Of a stretch of 64,000 nt of DNA, positions 1 through 7,703 are shown one piece after another. Under the pieces are notes generated by a model, which worked only from the letters and a program-made list of their open reading frames with translations, did no database searches and was not told the DNA's origin. Position numbers and translations under genes: made by a program. The DNA comes from Armatimonadia bacterium (lineage in GTDB: Bacteria > Armatimonadota > Zipacnadia > Zipacnadales > JABUFB01). Position 1 is the stretch's first letter, and each line of letters opens with the position of its first letter. The stretch covers positions 44,306 to 108,305 of the forward strand of contig JBDKVB010000016.1 of NCBI GenBank assembly GCA_039679385.1, given 5' to 3'.

Positions 1-2134
1 TGGGGCTGGAGAAGACCGGGCCCGACGCCAGGACGGACGGGTTCTCGTTGCCGTCGGGAGCCACGGAGTCGGAGACATTGTCGGAGGCGGTGACGGCGTA
101 CCAGAACCTCGTGCCGTCAGCGGTGGGCTTGTCGACATAGGTCTGAAGGCCCACGTCGGTGATGGTGGCAAGGCGGGTCACACCGGTCTCGGTGATATTG
201 TTGAAGCTGGCCGAGGAGCGGTAGATATTGAAGCGCGCGAAGTCGAGAGGCGCCGTGTATCCGCTCCAGGAGAGTGTGATTGAGGAGCCGTTGTCACCGG
301 GAGTGTCGGCCGCGACGAGATTGGTCACCTGAGCCGGCGGAGCATCGTTGCGTGGGACGGCCGGGCCAGCAACCTTGGACTCGGTAACGTTGCCAGAGGC
401 GTCCTGGACGGCCACCTTGTACCAATAGGAGAGACCGTCGGTGACGGTAGCGTCGGCGTAGGAGGTCGTGCCCTTGGGGAGCATGGAAGCGGTGACCTTG
501 GTGAAGGGACCGCTGGCTGAGCTGGCCCGGAAGACGTTGTAGCCGACGACGTCATTGGCTCCGCGACCGTCGTCACCGGACTTGGACCAGGTGACGGTGG
601 CGCTTCCGCCCTCATCGTTGGGGGTATCGACGGCCTGGATGGTCTTCGGCGCCAGCGGGAAGGTGATGTCCATGATGTCGAGGGTCATGGAAGCGCCGGA
701 GTTGCTGATGTTGCGGACCACCAAGGGCGAAGTCGTGCCATCGTAGAGGGCTGCGGTCGGGTTGCTGGTGTCGTCGAAGGTGCGGTTGCCCGAGGTGCCA
801 GGATAGGGGTCGCCGCCATCGCCCTCGTTGTTGTAGTGCTCGAGGTCGTAGCGGTTGTCAGCCTGCTCGAGAGCAACCTGATAATGGGAGATGGAGGGCA
901 GGCCAGGGTACCACTGGCTGTCGTTGCCGGAGACGGAGTCGTCAACGTGGTAGATCAGCAGGCCGGCGCCGGGTAGCCCCGCATCGAAGCCGGTCTTCTG
1001 GCGGTTCTCGATGAGGAAGTACTCGCTGCCGGTGGTACCGGTGGCCTCGATCTTCATGATCCAAGGGTTGGTCTCGGTCTGGGGGACCACGACGCCCTGC
1101 TGGTGGACGGCGATGTTGGGTGTGATCCAGCCAAGGCTTGCTTTGCACCAAGCATCCATGTGCGCCGGAAGGTCGCCGGCGTTACCGTTCCAGCTCCCGC
1201 CAGCCATGAGTGACCAGTTGCCGAGGCCGCTCGAGTCGTAGCCGTAGTCGTAGAAGTCGGGCAGCCCGAGGGCATGCCCGTACTCGTGGCAGTAGACGCC
1301 GATGGTGACGAGGGCCGTGCTGGGGTACTGGTGCTCCGGCTGGATGATGAAGCTGTTAACCTTGACGCCATCGTTGGTGGTGACTTCGCCGGTACCATCA
1401 CCAAAGGCCTGGGCGGAGTTGAGGTCCCAGCTGCAGGACCAGATGTTGGCAGCGGCAGCACCGTACTCTTCGCCTGTCCCCTGGTGGATGACGGAGACGC
1501 TGTCTACGTATCCATCCTTGTTCTGGTCGTAGGGGGCGAAGTTGAAGCCAGCAGCGTCGGCTGCTTTGATGGTCTCAATGACCAGTTCGGCGAGGTGCAC
1601 ATCGGAGCCACCGGCGCCGTTCTGGCCGTAGTAGTCGTGAGTGTTGGAGGCAGTGTACCAGCCGGCAACCCCGCCGGGCCCCGGGCCGACGGTGAACTTG
1701 CCGCCCGAGACCTCCGTGTAGTAGGCCTTCATGCTCCGAGCACCGGAGAAGAGAAGGGTGTTGAAATCAGTGGGTGCGTAGGTTGTGGTGGTATCGGAGA
1801 AGTTGACGCACAGGACGGCGATGTTGTCGGTGCCTGTGGTGGGAATTCGCTGTGGCGACACCAGGGTTCGCCGCCGGGCAGAGGCAGCCGCAGTGGTCAC
1901 GGGTCGCGAGGAGGGTAGCCAGCTGCCACTCCGGGGATCCTGAGCGATGATCTGTCCGTCGAGGGTCTGCCACCAGTGCCCGCGCTCGTCGCCGCGGAGG
2001 ACGGCCTGGACCGTGGCGCCGCTGGGTTGGGTAAGGGTGTGCACAGTCGGCGCTGCAGGGACCGCAAAGGCCGCCGTTGATCCCCACAACGAAAGAGCCA
2101 TTGCGAAGGCCAAGGCGAAGGTGGGTTTGGTCAC
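1..2134 (-). CDS. Secreted M6-family metalloprotease, C-terminus cut by window edge
   Basis: This is a zinc endopeptidase of the immune-inhibitor-A (M6) type, exported to act outside the cell. Translation from a GTG at 2134, preceded by GGGAGG seven bases upstream, gives a signal peptide (residues 1-24, ending AAFA). The metalloprotease domain follows, with the zinc site HEYGHALGLPD at residues 283-293, where H283, E284 and H287 form HExxH. Two fibronectin-III-like repeats start near residues 494 and 600. The frame stays open to base 1, so at least 711 residues are present and the C-terminus lies outside the window. The gene is transcribed away from the phage cluster from its own promoter. 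M6 proteases often carry such repeats and a sorting tail, so more modules may follow. The frame was found by reading the minus strand. Family assignment is firm; the substrate is unknown. Confidence 0.9.
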   Translation of the reverse strand, partial: MTKPTFALAFAMALSLWGSTAAFAVPAAPTVHTLTQPSGATVQAVLRGDERGHWWQTLDGQIIAQDPRSGSWLPSSRPVTTAAASARRRTLVSPQRIPTTGTDNIAVLCVNFSDTTTTYAPTDFNTLLFSGARSMKAYYTEVSGGKFTVGPGPGGVAGWYTASNTHDYYGQNGAGGSDVHLAELVIETIKAADAAGFNFAPYDQNKDGYVDSVSVIHQGTGEEYGAAAANIWSCSWDLNSAQAFGDGTGEVTTNDGVKVNSFIIQPEHQYPSTALVTIGVYCHEYGHALGLPDFYDYGYDSSGLGNWSLMAGGSWNGNAGDLPAHMDAWCKASLGWITPNIAVHQQGVVVPQTETNPWIMKIEATGTTGSEYFLIENRQKTGFDAGLPGAGLLIYHVDDSVSGNDSQWYPGLPSISHYQVALEQADNRYDLEHYNNEGDGGDPYPGTSGNRTFDDTSNPTAALYDGTTSPLVVRNISNSGASMTLDIMDITFPLAPKTIQAVDTPNDEGGSATVTWSKSGDDGRGANDVVGYNVFRASSASGPFTKVTASMLPKGTTSYADATVTDGLSYWYKVAVQDASGNVTESKVAGPAVPRNDAPPAQVTNLVAADTPGDNGSSITLSWSGYTAPLDFARFNIYRSSASFNNITETGVTRLATITDVGLQTYVDKPTADGTRFWYAVTASDNVSDSVAPDGNENPSVLASGPVFSSP

Positions 2135-2339
2135 GGGAGTCCTCCCTATGCTGCGGCGAGCAGTTGGTAGAAAAAGAATGCCGAGCACGCACGGCCGGGT
2201 TTGCGGCAGAAGGTATGGTCTGCGCGTCCGGTCGGCGCGTGGGGCACTTTGGATGCTGGTGTCAAGGACGGGACTCGCACGGACATCTCCTCCGGAGCTT
2301 GGGCGGGCCACTGAGGCTCAGCTTCGGAGGGCCTAGGTG

Positions 2340-2369
2340 ATGATAGCACGGCCTTTTCCAGCGAGTCAA
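2340..2369 (-). promoter_or_regulatory. Sigma70-type promoter of the M6 protease gene
   Basis: On the minus strand, TTGACT (2364-2369) and TATCAT (2340-2345) are separated by 18 bases. Transcription would start near 2333 and leave a leader of about 200 bases before the GTG at 2134. The match to consensus is good; activity is inferred. Confidence 0.6.
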
Positions 2370-2840
2370 CGTGTGCTGGACTGCAAGGCAGTCCCAGGAG
2401 CTGGGCACTGCAACTCGCGGTCCAGGGGCCTGTCGGGCCCGTAATCACCGGTAACAGCGACCGCCCGTCGTGGAGTATTCCCCTGGCGGCGACGGAGTCC
2501 TGCAAGGAATCGGGACAAGGTTGGGGGCGTCTGTGGCACAAGACGCACAAGGAGGTGAGTGAAGGGTAGGTAGGCGTTTGGGGCGAGAGTGAGCGGGGCG
2601 GCCATCTGTCAATATTCTTGTCAGTTACATTTTCGTTGAATCATGAAGGCGCGACGTTTTGTGCTGAATAGGCGAAGGGTACTGGTACGCAGGGATATTA
2701 CACACGAGTTACTTTGAGTAACTGAAGACACCATGCACCGATTGGCGGTCAATACGGACCTGTGATAGTGGAAGCGGCACGGTGGCCTGCCTCAAGGCAG
2801 CAGGCCATGCCGAGACGAGTGAGTGTAGGGAGAGTGGCTG
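2370..2840. other. Intergenic region left of the phage cluster
   Basis: No supportable gene was seen here on either strand. The part from about 2605 to 2720 is clearly more AT-rich than its surroundings. It contains a perfect 7-bp inverted repeat (2707-2723). No tRNA, integrase or att-like repeat matching the right border near 23.65 kb was recognised. Some weak promoter-like hexamers exist but none is convincing. Confidence 0.5.
2707..2723. promoter_or_regulatory. Perfect inverted repeat, candidate operator
   Basis: AGTTACT-TTG-AGTAACT is a perfect 7-bp inverted repeat with a 3-base spacer, in the AT-rich stretch about 120 bases before the terminase start. Its size suits a dimeric regulator. 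No regulator gene is encoded in the cluster, so a host factor would have to bind it. The function is inferred from position and symmetry only. Confidence 0.35.
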
Positions 2841-4349
2841 GTGCAGGAGCGACCGTGGCTCCTCGGTGAGGGGCATCTGCGAACCGGACGAGCGGGTGTG
2901 CGGGAGTTCGTGCAAGCTCCGGAGTACCTGGGACTTGGCGACACAGTGTTTCCGGGAGTGCTGGAGACGCTGGAGGAGATGTTCAGCGGCGGATACGACG
3001 AAGCGGTGATCTGCTGGGGAATTGGGTCGGGCAAGTCATATCTGGGCGCGTTGGCGCTGGCGTACATGGCTCACTCGGTGCTGTGTCTGAGGGATCCGCA
3101 ACGGTCCCTGGGAGTAGCGCCGGGTAGCAGCATCGTGTTCCTGGTGGCGGCACCGAGCGCGAGGCAAGCACGGCAGGTGGTGTTTGCGACGGTGAAGCGC
3201 CAGGTGCAAACGTCGCCGTGGTTCCGGGCATACGCCCCACAGACGGCGTTTCTGGCGACGGAGATCCGGTTTCCGCAACAGGTTGCGCTCGTCGCCGGGA
3301 ACTCCTCGACGACGTTCCCGCTGGGGTACAACGTGCTGGGCGCGGTGGTGGATGAAGCGGCATGGTTCACGGCGGAGGCTCAAGGCGAAGAGGAGAGTGT
3401 GGAGGAGGTCTACAACGGTCTGAAGCGGCGGGTGCTGAGCCGGTTCAATGACCGCGGGTTCGTACTGGTGATCAGCTCGCCACGAACCGGCGAGGACTTC
3501 CTCGAACGCCGCCTGCGTGTGGCGGAGAGTGATCCGCGGGTGTTGGGATCGCGGCGGCCGACCTGGGAAGTGAGACCGGCGCGGATGTACTGCGGTGAGA
3601 CCTTCCGATACGAGGGAATGGAAGTGCCCGTGGAGTACCGTCGTGAGTTTGAGGTGAACCCGCAACGGGCGCTACGAGACCTCGCGGCAAGACCGACGGC
3701 AGCCCTGCACCCGTACCTGAGCGACTGGGAGTGTCTCGAGGCGGCGAAGGACGAGAGGCAGCGACACCCCTTCGATGCCCGGGGGCGGCTGGAGGAATGG
3801 TTCCGTCCGAAGGGCGGACAGACACGCTATGTGCACATTGACCTGGGACTGAAGCATGATGCCTGCGGGGTCGCGATGGCGTACTGCGAGGACTCTGCGG
3901 GAGAGGGTGGACGGCCCCAGGTGGTCGTGGAGCTGATGCACCGGATGAAGGCTCCGAAAGGTGGCGAGGTGGATCTGGCGACCCCGCGCGAGATCGTGCT
4001 TTCGCTGCGGGAGCGAGGGTTCCCCATCGGGCAAGTGAGCTACGACGGATGGCAGAGCGCGGACAGTCGTCAGATTCTCGGAAGGCATGGTGTAGCCACC
4101 CGCACAGTGTCCGTAGACCGGACGATGGAGGCGTATGAGACGCTGAAGGGGCTGCTCGTTGAGCGTCGGCTCCGCACCTACGCCTATCCTCCCTTTGAGG
4201 AGGAGATGCGGAGACTGGAGCTGGTGGCGGGTCGGAAGGTCGACCATCCGCCGGGAGGCTCAAAGGATGTGGCGGATGCTGTGGCGGGGGCTGTCTGCGA
4301 GGCTGTGAAGCGTGGGAGCGGACGTGGGATGAGAGCAACTGTAGTGTAG
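2841..4349 (+). CDS. terL: Phage terminase large subunit (DNA-packaging motor)
   Basis: This is the ATPase and nuclease that packages DNA into a prohead. The 502-aa protein has Walker A GIGSGKS at residues 60-66 and a Walker B ending in D171-E172 (AVVDEAAWF). The RNase-H-like nuclease half has acidic residues at D334 (HIDLG), D402 (SYDGW) and D476/D479 (SKDVADA). Length and domain order fit the family, and all key residues look intact, so the motor could be active. The start is a GTG with AGGGAGAG about six bases upstream. It is the first gene of the particle cluster and is followed by a hairpin. No small terminase precedes it; the upstream 700 bases hold no such gene. Packaging specificity is therefore unknown. 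Confidence 0.92.
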   Translation: MQERPWLLGEGHLRTGRAGVREFVQAPEYLGLGDTVFPGVLETLEEMFSGGYDEAVICWGIGSGKSYLGALALAYMAHSVLCLRDPQRSLGVAPGSSIVFLVAAPSARQARQVVFATVKRQVQTSPWFRAYAPQTAFLATEIRFPQQVALVAGNSSTTFPLGYNVLGAVVDEAAWFTAEAQGEEESVEEVYNGLKRRVLSRFNDRGFVLVISSPRTGEDFLERRLRVAESDPRVLGSRRPTWEVRPARMYCGETFRYEGMEVPVEYRREFEVNPQRALRDLAARPTAALHPYLSDWECLEAAKDERQRHPFDARGRLEEWFRPKGGQTRYVHIDLGLKHDACGVAMAYCEDSAGEGGRPQVVVELMHRMKAPKGGEVDLATPREIVLSLRERGFPIGQVSYDGWQSADSRQILGRHGVATRTVSVDRTMEAYETLKGLLVERRLRTYAYPPFEEEMRRLELVAGRKVDHPPGGSKDVADAVAGAVCEAVKRGSGRGMRATVV

Positions 4350-4387
4350 CGGCGGAGAGACAGGGGATGGAAGTGAGTCGCAAGGAG

Positions 4388-4417
4388 GGGGACAGAGCCC
4401 TGAGGGGTCCTGTCCCC
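4388..4417 (+). terminator. Hairpin after terL, probable terminator or attenuator
   Basis: GGGGACAG (4388-4395) pairs with CTGTCCCC (4410-4417) and is followed by TTT. It lies between terL and the portal gene. The short T tract suggests partial rather than complete termination. Confidence 0.55.
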
Positions 4418-4496
4418 TTTGTGTTCCGGGTGAGCAGGCAGAGGCGGAGGGCACCTCCGGGACGCGGTGCCATCCAGTTCGGGAGGTAGCACGAGA

Positions 4497-5687
4497 ATGT
4501 CGAGTGTGCTGGCGAAAGCGCATGTGCTCGGAGAGACTGCACGCGGTGAGACGAAGCAGTTGCCGGAGTCACCGTGGTGCGGGCTGTATGAGGACGGCAC
4601 GGTGGTCGAGCCACCCTATGACCTTGACGCCCTGGCGGCGCTCTACGGGAGCAACGCAACCCACAAGGCATGTGTGGATGCGAAGGTCGCGACCGTGGTG
4701 GGGCTCGGGCACCGGTTCGTGAGCGTGAGTGCAGAGAGTAAGGACGAGGAACTGGCACGGTTGGAGGAGCTGTTCGGGTCGTGTAACCCGGAGATGACCT
4801 TCACCGAGGTTATGCGCACCGTCTGGGCCGACGTGGAGACGATCGGCAACGGCTACCTGGAGATCACGCGGGACGCGCAGCGGCAGATCGACGGGTTCTA
4901 CCACGTGCCCGGGACGACGGTTCGTGTGACGGGCGATCGAGGAGGCTACGTGCAGATCCGGGGCGCGCGGCGGCAGTGGTTCCGGGCCTTCGGCAGTCGC
5001 GGCCAGGGCGCAGAGGATGCGAGTGAGATCCTGCACTTCCGGAAGTACACACCGGAGTCGAGCTACTACGGGGTGCCGGACATCATCGCAGCGTTGCCCG
5101 CAATCGCCGGGGATAAGGCAGCGCGCGAGTACAACCTGGATTTCTTCGAGCACAACGCAGTGCCGCGGATGGCGATCATCGTCGAAGGCGGCCAACTCTC
5201 GGAGGCCCTGCTACGGCAGATCCAGGGCTTCATGGAGAGCGAGGTCCGCGGTCACGGGCACAAGACGCTGGTGCTGGACGTCCCCGGCGATGGGGTGAAG
5301 GTGCGCCTGGAACCGCTGACGGTGGGCATGGCTGATGATGCGGCGTTCCTGGGATACCGCAAGGCGAACCGGGACGAGATCATGATGGTTCACCGGGTTC
5401 CGCCGAGCAAAGTGACGGTGATTGAGAACGCCAACCTGGCGAACAGCCAGGATCAGGACAAGACCTTCCGCGAGCAGGTGATCCGGCCCGAGCAGCGGGC
5501 GATCGAGTACCAGATGAACCGTCTGATCCGCGAGGCCCTGGGAATCCGGACGTGGGAGTTCCGGTTCCGCGAGATGGACCTGGGTGAGGAGCGGGAGCAT
5601 GCGGAGATCGCTCGACTGTACCAGGAGATGGGCGTCTGGACGCCCGAGGAAGTGCGCGGGCATCTGGGTCTGAAGGCATCCGCCTAG
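4497..5687 (+). CDS. Phage portal protein
   Basis: The portal forms the dodecameric ring at the capsid vertex through which DNA is packaged and the tail attaches. The 396-aa product resembles the HK97/PBSX-type portal family. Characteristic stretches are the N-terminal LYGSNATHKACVDAKV, the central DIIAALPAIAGDKAAREYNLDFF, and MVHRVPPSKV near the C-terminus. The ATG at 4497 is preferred over a GTG 30 bases upstream because GGGAGGT (4481-4487) sits nine bases before it. The position after terminase and before the protease is canonical for tailed phages. No truncation is evident. Confidence 0.9.
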   Translation: MSSVLAKAHVLGETARGETKQLPESPWCGLYEDGTVVEPPYDLDALAALYGSNATHKACVDAKVATVVGLGHRFVSVSAESKDEELARLEELFGSCNPEMTFTEVMRTVWADVETIGNGYLEITRDAQRQIDGFYHVPGTTVRVTGDRGGYVQIRGARRQWFRAFGSRGQGAEDASEILHFRKYTPESSYYGVPDIIAALPAIAGDKAAREYNLDFFEHNAVPRMAIIVEGGQLSEALLRQIQGFMESEVRGHGHKTLVLDVPGDGVKVRLEPLTVGMADDAAFLGYRKANRDEIMMVHRVPPSKVTVIENANLANSQDQDKTFREQVIRPEQRAIEYQMNRLIREALGIRTWEFRFREMDLGEEREHAEIARLYQEMGVWTPEEVRGHLGLKASA

Positions 5688-5743
5688 GGGCAGGGAGAGG
5701 CGCTGTCGTCCGGTGAGACAGGGCATGAGGAGCGAGGTTCGCA

Positions 5744-6685
5744 GTGGCGATGGAGAGCGAGGAGCAGCAGGAATGGCGGTTCGAAGGGCTGGCGGCCTCG
5801 ACCAGGATTGACCGCCAGCATGAGCGTCTGGGTCACAGGGCGCTGGAGAGCATGGTGCGCCGGCTGAGGGGCGAGACGGAGGGCGGCTCCGCGCACAGGG
5901 GTGGCGGAAGGAGACCGGCCCTGACCCTGGGGCACCAGGGAAGAGACAGGACTGTACTGGGTGTGGTGGAGGAGAGCTGGGTCGATGAGGAAGGGCTGCA
6001 CGTCCGAGGCCGGCTGGACCGAGGGCATGCTGAGGCCAAGAGCGTGTACGAGAACCTCAGGCACGGCGGGGAGTACGGGCTGAGTGTAGGCGGTCGCGTC
6101 ACGGCAGCGCACCGAGTGTACGACGAATCGGCCGGGGAGGTGATCCGGGTGATCGACGATGTGACGCTGGATCATGTCGCAGTATGCAAGCCGGAGCAGG
6201 CGGCGAATCCGGCCACGTACCTGCGGGCGTTGGAGAAGGAGGGTGAAGCAGTGGAAGCAGAGGATGAGCCTGAGAGCAGAGAGGCAACAGAGGGCGCTGG
6301 TGAAGAGGCGAACGCGAGTGGGGCTACGCGTGGAGGGAAGCTCGGAGGCCTATTGCAGGAGCTGCGCCGAGTTCTAGGGCGTGGTGGCCCCAGGGCGCAG
6401 GAGACGGAGCCAGCAGAACCAGGGCCAAGTGACGAGGCCGATCCTCCCGGCGACCTGTGGGATGAGATGGAAGCGCTGGCACAGAAGCTGGAGGCGCTTG
6501 GTGGTCAGGTGGAGGCGCTGGAGAAGGCGATCGCTGAGGGCGAGCCATCCGGCGAGACGATGGAGGGCACGGCGCTGCGGCGCGACAGGAGCCTGCGTCG
6601 CAGCTTCGAGGCACAGCAGAGGACGGATGTGGAGTACGGACCCAAGGGGCATCAGGGAGCCCAACTGTGGAAGGGAGTGTTGTAG
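5744..6685 (+). CDS. Prohead maturation protease fused to a scaffold-like tail
   Basis: This is a probable HK97-type serine protease that matures the procapsid. The N-terminal ~160 residues carry the expected layout: a histidine (H64 in LTLGHQG) and a serine in a YGLSVGG stretch (S114). From about residue 170 the chain is low-complexity and acidic. A predicted coiled coil (about 225-265, with a DEMEALAQKLEALGGQVEALEKAI-like heptad pattern) follows, as in proteases fused to an internal scaffold. It starts with GTG at 5744 behind AGGAGCGAGG. Its TAG stop directly abuts the TTG start of the capsid gene, so translation is probably coupled. Family assignment rests on motifs and position; the catalytic residues are inferred. 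Confidence 0.8.
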   Translation: MAMESEEQQEWRFEGLAASTRIDRQHERLGHRALESMVRRLRGETEGGSAHRGGGRRPALTLGHQGRDRTVLGVVEESWVDEEGLHVRGRLDRGHAEAKSVYENLRHGGEYGLSVGGRVTAAHRVYDESAGEVIRVIDDVTLDHVAVCKPEQAANPATYLRALEKEGEAVEAEDEPESREATEGAGEEANASGATRGGKLGGLLQELRRVLGRGGPRAQETEPAEPGPSDEADPPGDLWDEMEALAQKLEALGGQVEALEKAIAEGEPSGETMEGTALRRDRSLRRSFEAQQRTDVEYGPKGHQGAQLWKGVL

Positions 6686-7627
6686 TTGAGCGCGGAGGAA
6701 CTGCTGCAGAAGGCTGTAGACACGACGGATCTGGAGGCTGGTGGCGTACTCAGCACCCAGCAGGCGAACCGGTTCATCGACCTGGTTGCGGACCAGTCAA
6801 CGATGGTCAAGCAGGCGCGGGTCGTTCGGATGCGGTCTGCGTCGATGGAACTGGACCGGATTGGGACATCCGGTCGCGTGAGCATGCTGAGGAGCGAGGG
6901 TGTCGCACCGGGGTCTCTGAGTGAGCCGGCATTCTCGAAGGTGAGCCTGTCGGCGGTCGAGGTCATGACCCCCTTCGAGATCACCTTTGAGGCGCTGGAG
7001 GACAGCATCGCCGGTGGTGAGCTGGAGAGCACCGTTATCACGGCGATGGCCAAGCAGACGGCAACGGACCTTGAGGAGCTCGCCATCCAGGGCGACAAGA
7101 CCTCGGCCGACACCTTCCTGCACGGGATGAACGGGTGGCGGAAGCTCGCAGGCGACGGGCACGTGGTGAACGTCACCGGCGACACGCTCGACAAGAGCGT
7201 GCTGCAGGCGATGTACAGGGCACTTCCGGACAAGCACAAGCGCAATCACCGCGATCTGCGATTCTTCTTCGCGCCGGCCTGCGTCCAGGACTGGCACGAC
7301 AGCTTCGCGGACCGGCCGACAGCCGGTGGCGACAGTGCGCTGCAGGGCATCGCGACGCCGCCCTATATGGGCGTGCCGGTGATCTCGGTTCCCAGCATCC
7401 CGACGAACCTGAGTGGTGTCAGTGAGTATGTGGGGACCAACCTCTCGTACGGTTTCCTGACGCCGCGTGAGAACCTGGTGTTTGGGGTTCACCGGGAGAT
7501 CCGGATCGACAAGGACCGCGACATCCTGCGAGGCGTGAACATCTACGCGATCACCACGCGGGTAGCCGTTGAGTTCGAGAACGACGACGCGGTGGTCGTG
7601 GCTGTGAACCTTGCCCAGACTGCCTAG
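6686..7627 (+). CDS. Major capsid protein, HK97 fold
   Basis: The 313-aa product is the probable shell protein. Position directly after the protease, length, and stretches such as VEVMTPFEITFEALED (E-loop/spine region) and ATPPYMGVPVISVPSIP (A-domain) match HK97-fold capsid proteins. The start is an unusual TTG, contiguous with the protease stop; GGGAG lies about eight bases upstream and no other start fits better. No long N-terminal delta domain is visible, consistent with the scaffold being carried on the protease gene. A strong hairpin follows the gene and could set the 3' end of an abundant capsid transcript. Confidence 0.85.
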   Translation: MSAEELLQKAVDTTDLEAGGVLSTQQANRFIDLVADQSTMVKQARVVRMRSASMELDRIGTSGRVSMLRSEGVAPGSLSEPAFSKVSLSAVEVMTPFEITFEALEDSIAGGELESTVITAMAKQTATDLEELAIQGDKTSADTFLHGMNGWRKLAGDGHVVNVTGDTLDKSVLQAMYRALPDKHKRNHRDLRFFFAPACVQDWHDSFADRPTAGGDSALQGIATPPYMGVPVISVPSIPTNLSGVSEYVGTNLSYGFLTPRENLVFGVHREIRIDKDRDILRGVNIYAITTRVAVEFENDDAVVVAVNLAQTA

Positions 7628-7671
7628 AGGATAGGTCAGGAGCAGGCGAAGGTGGCAGCAGGGGTCTGGAG

Positions 7672-7703
7672 GACGCCGCCCGGCAGCGATGTCGGGCGGC
7701 GTC
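7672..7703 (+). terminator. Strong hairpin downstream of the capsid gene
   Basis: GACGCCGCCCG (7672-7682) pairs perfectly with CGGGCGGCGTC (7693-7703) around a 10-base loop. There is no T run. The first ATG of the next long frame (7689) lies in the loop, so the hairpin may also limit translation of that gene. Confidence 0.5.

Noticed and set aside
2146..2286. 46-codon minus-strand frame in the leader of the M6 protease gene, with GGAGGAG directly before its ATG
   Set aside because: The ribosome site is too close to the ATG, composition is not protein-like, and nothing is conserved that I can recognise. It could be a leader peptide, but there is not enough support.
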